Origin: Bdellovibrionales bacterium
Lineage (GTDB): Bacteria > Bdellovibrionota > UBA1018
Assembly: GCA_947380295.1 (NCBI GenBank)
Contig: CANCQK010000009.1
Location: forward strand, 1-37,459
Direction of reading: 5' to 3'
Length of the DNA: 37,459 bases
Below, piece by piece: positions 33,805 through 37,459 of the stretch; positions within the stretch are counted from its first letter, which is position 1; each line of letters opens with the position of its first letter. The position numbers and the translations under genes were made by a program. The notes under the pieces are model-generated. The model had not been told where the DNA came from. It saw only the letters and a program-made list of their open reading frames with translations, and searched no databases.

Positions 33805-33866
33805 AGAGTTCTGGTTGCCATTGCTAAACTCTCCTTCGCCTGATAGGTTTCAAACCTATGGCAACC
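33805..33866 (+). promoter_or_regulatory. Nested inverted repeats across the methyltransferase start codon
   Basis: Three inverted repeats overlap the gene start. AGAGTT (33805-33810) pairs with AACTCT (33827-33832). GGTTGCCAT (33813-33821) pairs with ATGGCAACC (33858-33866), which contains the start codon. ATAGGTTT (33843-33850) and AAACCTAT (33852-33859) pair around a single C and overlap the start codon by two bases. The pairings exclude one another, so the leader could switch between structures, or the palindrome could be a protein operator. Confidence 0.4.
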
Positions 33867-34751
33867 ACCCTGACTGCAACGAACCAAGAGTATATTCCTC
33901 AAAAATGGGAAGATGTGGCCTGTCCATTCTGCGGAGTCCAAGAGGCCCGACTTATTGAGCAGTTGGGGTACGAACATCGGTATCGATTTGTGAAGTGCGA
34001 AGGCTGTGGTTTGGCCTATATGAATCCACGCCCAGCTTATACCGACGGTTTTGTTGAAACCGCTTACGAGGTTTATACTACCTCAGTGGATTCTTTTCAA
34101 AAAGGTGATGAGCTGACAGAACAAGGTAAGATTGTTTACCAAGAGTATTCATTCAATTTGAAGGAAATTGAGAAGTGGGTGGGACGAAAAGGCCGCCTTC
34201 TTGAGATTGGCTGCAATACTGGCTTTTTTTGCAAGGTTGCAGGGGATTTGGGCTGGGTACCGACCGGGATCGAAATTTCGCAAACGATGGCTAAATTGGC
34301 ACACGATACCTATGGGTTTGAAACCCGGGCCGGCGATTGGATGGGAATGAAATTCGAGCAGCCCTTTGATGTCATTTACTGTAGTCACGTGATCGAACAT
34401 ATTCCAAACCCACGCGAGTGGATGGCGCGATTTAAAGAAGTTCTCGCGCCGGGTGGGGTAGTCTGTTTATCGGTTCCAAATTATCAAAGTATTGATCGCA
34501 AATTTAAGCGGGGATTGAAAAATCTGGGACTGAGAAAAGATCGGTGGGAAAAGTGGCGCACCCCAGACCATCTCTATGAGCCTTGTGAAAAGAGTATTTT
34601 GCCTTTTTTTGGGTCTTGCGGTTTTGAGCTTCTCCAGCAATACACCTATCCGAGTGAGTGGTTAGGCGATGCCTCAATGTGGCATAACTTAATGCATTTT
34701 AAACTCCGATGGGGCGCTAAGGCACGTTATTACCTCCGTCCTGTTCGGTGA
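33858..34751 (+). CDS. Class I SAM-dependent methyltransferase with N-terminal zinc motif
   Basis: A 297-residue soluble protein. An N-terminal CPFC...CEGCGL (about residues 22-52) forms a zinc-ribbon-like motif followed by YMNPRP, a combination common in Methyltransf_23-type enzymes of surface-polysaccharide or lipid biosynthesis. SAM-binding motif I is LLEIGCNTGFF (about 114-124), and motif IV is YCSHVIEHIPNPREW with the following APGGVVCLSVPN. The C-terminal 60 residues are family-specific. Substrate unknown. Start ATG 33858 overlaps an inverted repeat. Single gene. Confidence 0.82.
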   Translation: MATTLTATNQEYIPQKWEDVACPFCGVQEARLIEQLGYEHRYRFVKCEGCGLAYMNPRPAYTDGFVETAYEVYTTSVDSFQKGDELTEQGKIVYQEYSFNLKEIEKWVGRKGRLLEIGCNTGFFCKVAGDLGWVPTGIEISQTMAKLAHDTYGFETRAGDWMGMKFEQPFDVIYCSHVIEHIPNPREWMARFKEVLAPGGVVCLSVPNYQSIDRKFKRGLKNLGLRKDRWEKWRTPDHLYEPCEKSILPFFGSCGFELLQQYTYPSEWLGDASMWHNLMHFKLRWGAKARYYLRPVR

Positions 34752-34770
34752 TTGCGCTGCTTTCAAGAAG

Positions 34771-34797
34771 CAAAAACTGGCTCCGTCTCTATTCACC
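34771..34797 (-). repeat. Copy of the dispersed repeat
   Basis: AAAAACTGGCTCCGTCTCTATTC matches the 33207 copy apart from a few bases. It lies directly downstream of the SAM methyltransferase gene. Confidence 0.65.
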
Positions 34798-34998
34798 ATC
34801 TACCGTGAAAAGGTAAAGTACTTAACTAAGTTAATTAATATCATCCATCAAAATATACTTTACTTAAAAACGATAACGAAAAAGCCTCACTGAATAGCTC
34901 CGTGTATTGACTTTAATGAATATTTAAACTAGTAATTTGTCGGCAACTTTCAGAAAAATTCCCTCTTCAGCTCTCCATCAAAGGTGAATCCAGTTTTT
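34798..34998. other. AT-rich intergenic region before the large methyltransferase-like gene
   Basis: About 200 bp without a gene. GTAAAGTA (near 34814) and TACTTTAC (near 34856) form an inverted repeat separated by roughly 35 bases, with TTAATTAA between. This could be a regulatory site or a terminator-like structure for the upstream gene. No clear -35/-10 pair was found. Confidence 0.4.
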
Positions 34999-37459
34999 AT
35001 GATTAATGTCTATTTAATTGCAGTGGTATGTCTATTATTTGAAGCAAAATTCGCACAAGCCGACTGCGCAGATGATGCTCTTCAAGACAGTCCGGCACTC
35101 TTTAGCCCCTTAAACCTTACAGGCGAAAACCGAAGCCCAGTTCAAATGCGAAATTTGCCTATCAAAGAAGACGAATTAAAAAAGATCATCAATCGCTTTA
35201 AGACCTGCATTAAGAACGCCCCTAAAGCCCTAATGGACGTAGAAGAAGAGGTGGATGAAGGCCGAGAGTCAAAAAGACAATCTCGCTGCGAAAAAAAATT
35301 CGGATCTTTTTGTGAAAAGCTTCCAAAAAAGCTGGCTACGGATTTTTTAGCTGCCTATGGATATCAAAACGATGACACCATCCCTTTTCAAGTTCGTGAA
35401 CTCAAAATTCCAGAACTTCTGCCAAGATCTTCTAAGTTATATGATCAAACCCAGACTAGAAAAGAAGAACGAACAACTCTCGACTCAATTCAAAACCTCA
35501 ATAAAAACCGTCCTCAATCAGACAATCCATTTAGCAAATGCGACTTAATTCGAAGCGAGACCAAGGTCTTCTTAATTAGAGATTTCGAAACAACTAAGCG
35601 TTGGGCTCAGCTTCGAATTAAGACAGATTCTATGAAAAACTCTCGTTTATTCTTAGATGATTTTATAATTAACAAAACTCTCGTCGGAACAGCTGATGCT
35701 ATCAATAGCTCCTTAACCAATCTCTGGACTGCCGAAGTGCGAGCAAAAAGCTGCATGAGAGACTCCAAAGAAACTTACCCTTACAACCTTTGGGAGCGGA
35801 TATTTAAAAATCCACCAGGTACTAATATGCGCACCAATCCGCGTATCAAAAAAGGAGCAGACCCCCACAGTCAATTAACGGCTCGGTTTATGGAAAACCG
35901 TTCACCCACCGGAGGAGGGATCTTCAGAAATCTCATCGAGCCTTATCTGGACTCTTCTGATGATTCTGCTGAACTTTCCGGTTCAGCCTTCATGAGCCGC
36001 CTTGAGAGTCAAGTTGCCGGCAAAATAGATAAGGCAACTTGCTCTAATTTCCCTATTTCTTTCTTAGGTTCAATCCTCTCGACTTTGGAGCAGATCGACC
36101 AGAACTATTCTACAGAGACCGGAAAGGCAGCAAAGAGATGGAAAATACTTGATCCTTCCGCCGGATGGGGAGATCGCTTGGCTTCTGCTATTGCTTTGGG
36201 GACTCAGCGAGTTCAATACTATGCCGGGATCGATCCAAGTTCTCCAATGAAGGAAGTTTATCCCCAAATCCAAGAGAAAATGAGCGCGCTCGTGCGCGAA
36301 GCATCGCCTGGCATTAAACTACCGCAGACTGGAGTCATCCAATCTGGTTCTGAAAATATCTTACTTGAGACGTCCGAAGCCACTGCAGTTGACCAGTTTT
36401 TTAGATTTGAGGAATTGGAGGATTCCAAGAAAATCGTTTTCTTAGGTGAAGCAAGCCGGCCGAATCTTATTTTTACCTCGCCTCCTTATTTTGATGCTGA
36501 AAAGTACGGTGCCGGCGAGGAGACTCAATCCTACAAGAAATATACAACTTCCGACCAGTGGTTTGACCAATTCCTTTGGAAAGGGATTGAAAAACAACTG
36601 ACGATCTTGGAAGAGGGCGGCTACCTTGCTTACAATATCGCTGACCCGCACAGCAAGAATAGTAAGAAAATCGACAGCTTGATCGAGAGACTCAATTTAA
36701 AACTCAAAGAAAGAGATGACGTTAGCTACGTAGGCTGGATGCCTCTTCACTTTAAAGGACTACCGCCCATCATTGAACCCGTCTGGGTTTGGCGCAAAAG
36801 GTTCTCAAAAAAACCAGAGGTGGCTCCAAGAGGTTCAAGTCCGCTGGGATATTGCTCTCAGGAGATCTTTGATGTGAAGGATGTGGATTTAACGAAAGAC
36901 AATATGAAAGAGACGCCAATTGACATTGAGACCAGGAGAAGCCGAAGAGTGACTCCTTCACCTGCGATTTCAATTCGAAATAAAAGCGTCGCCCCTTCGG
37001 CTCAAAAACAGTCGAAACGAAAACGGGGTAGGGATGAGAATTCTCCGACTACAACAGAAAATGTTGGGGGACTTGAAAATCCGATAGGCGCTCTGAGGGA
37101 CAGCACAAATTCCAGCGCGACAAATCAGGCTTTAGCCACCGCTAAGGCTTCTCTGGAAACTAAAGACGAAGAGGCTGCATTGCAGGAGCTGAAAGAAATG
37201 CCAGCGATTCAGTGGAATAATATCCCTAAGTTTGAGGAGATTGTCCGCGCTGTCAAAGAGATGGTTAAAGACCAGTCCTCAGAGCTCGCAGTTGCAAAGG
37301 GCCCTGAGGACCGGGTTGAGGCAGACCGAATGCTCAAGTCTTATGAGAAGATGCTCGAAGTTCGACAAAATATTTTTAGCGAAGAGGTAAGAGACCAGAA
37401 ACTTCGACAGAAGATTTTTGAGAAGGCAAAACAGAAGGCACTCTTAGCGCCCGCAGAGT
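34999..37459 (+). CDS. Large protein with signal peptide, DNA-methyltransferase-like core and basic NLS-like segment (3' truncated)
   Basis: Open for 820 codons from ATG 34999 to the window edge, with no stop. The N-terminus (YLIAVVCLLF, then AKFAQADC) looks like a Sec signal peptide cleaved at about residue 23, though its N-region lacks a basic residue. Residues 24-330 are Cys-containing and unrecognised, ending in QLTARFMENRSPTGGG. The core (about 335-605) matches amino-methyltransferases that modify DNA: motif I DPSAGWGDR (385-393), then motif IV TSPPYF (493-498), GGYLAYNIAD and the closing IEPVWVWRK. The C-terminal part is low-complexity and basic (RRSRR 646-650; KRKRGR 673-678), then a Glu/Lys-rich helix. 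AAGGTG lies 12 bp upstream. Export of a DNA methyltransferase is unexpected; a secreted effector is one explanation. Confidence 0.75.
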   Translation, partial: MINVYLIAVVCLLFEAKFAQADCADDALQDSPALFSPLNLTGENRSPVQMRNLPIKEDELKKIINRFKTCIKNAPKALMDVEEEVDEGRESKRQSRCEKKFGSFCEKLPKKLATDFLAAYGYQNDDTIPFQVRELKIPELLPRSSKLYDQTQTRKEERTTLDSIQNLNKNRPQSDNPFSKCDLIRSETKVFLIRDFETTKRWAQLRIKTDSMKNSRLFLDDFIINKTLVGTADAINSSLTNLWTAEVRAKSCMRDSKETYPYNLWERIFKNPPGTNMRTNPRIKKGADPHSQLTARFMENRSPTGGGIFRNLIEPYLDSSDDSAELSGSAFMSRLESQVAGKIDKATCSNFPISFLGSILSTLEQIDQNYSTETGKAAKRWKILDPSAGWGDRLASAIALGTQRVQYYAGIDPSSPMKEVYPQIQEKMSALVREASPGIKLPQTGVIQSGSENILLETSEATAVDQFFRFEELEDSKKIVFLGEASRPNLIFTSPPYFDAEKYGAGEETQSYKKYTTSDQWFDQFLWKGIEKQLTILEEGGYLAYNIADPHSKNSKKIDSLIERLNLKLKERDDVSYVGWMPLHFKGLPPIIEPVWVWRKRFSKKPEVAPRGSSPLGYCSQEIFDVKDVDLTKDNMKETPIDIETRRSRRVTPSPAISIRNKSVAPSAQKQSKRKRGRDENSPTTTENVGGLENPIGALRDSTNSSATNQALATAKASLETKDEEAALQELKEMPAIQWNNIPKFEEIVRAVKEMVKDQSSELAVAKGPEDRVEADRMLKSYEKMLEVRQNIFSEEVRDQKLRQKIFEKAKQKALLAPAE

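Noticed and set aside
34999..37459. Ordinary restriction-modification methylase
   Set aside because: No restriction or specificity gene is visible upstream, and the N-terminus looks like an export signal. The downstream side is outside the window, so this is only provisionally rejected.

Overview
The window looks like a chromosomal segment of a Bdellovibrio-like bacterium (phylum Bdellovibrionota). This is inferred from gene content only. The strongest hints are an FHA-GGDEF protein of the DgcB type, the general protein repertoire, MutL with an endonuclease motif, and a mreC-mreD-mrdA-rodA cluster. I recall that pgi (bd0741) and dgcB (bd0742) are neighbours in Bdellovibrio bacteriovorus. Here they are about 9 kb apart, with accessory DNA between them.

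Layout. 3-2237: the end of a large surface protein, a (Thr-Ser-Ser-Pro)n stalk encoded by a 12-bp minisatellite followed by GLUG-type repeats. 2276-3463: a 1.1-kb insert bounded by a 61-bp direct repeat of the end of the next gene, holding a broken transglycosylase-like gene and an unknown ORF. 3383-7156 (minus): an overlapping housekeeping operon mutL-miaA-ppsR. 7226-9747 (plus): an acyl-CoA dehydrogenase gene and pgi. 9687-11258: a second insert built the same way, an AAA+/DUF4143 ATPase gene between two copies of the end of pgi. 11285-18730: accessory genes, namely a glycine-rich exported protein, a 12-repeat NHL lipoprotein gene with an in-frame stop, an unknown lipoprotein, and an MNT/HEPN toxin-antitoxin-like pair. 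18787-25663: the FHA-GGDEF cyclase, a DUF72-like gene behind a second acyl-CoA dehydrogenase, two overlapping conserved unknown genes and an exported phospholipase-D-like protein. 25776-30915 (minus): a small coiled-coil envelope protein and the rod-shape operon mreC-mreD-mrdA-rodA. 31052-34751: a PpiD/SurA-like membrane chaperone, a DUF2461 protein, a VOC protein and a SAM methyltransferase.

34999 to the window end: an open reading frame of at least 820 codons that runs off the edge. It has an N-terminal signal-peptide-like segment, a DNA-methyltransferase-type core (DPSAGWGDR and TSPPYF motifs) and a basic segment resembling a nuclear localisation signal. An apparently exported DNA methyltransferase is the most unusual item here.

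Repeated themes: two inserts duplicate the 3' end of a housekeeping gene; a dispersed intergenic motif (core GGGGACGGAGC) occurs about seven times, mostly beside accessory genes; a palindromic promoter region upstream of the ATPase recurs as an orphan copy beside the NHL gene; and several accessory genes appear to have very short or absent leaders. No rRNA, tRNA, CRISPR array, integrase or intact transposase gene was seen.
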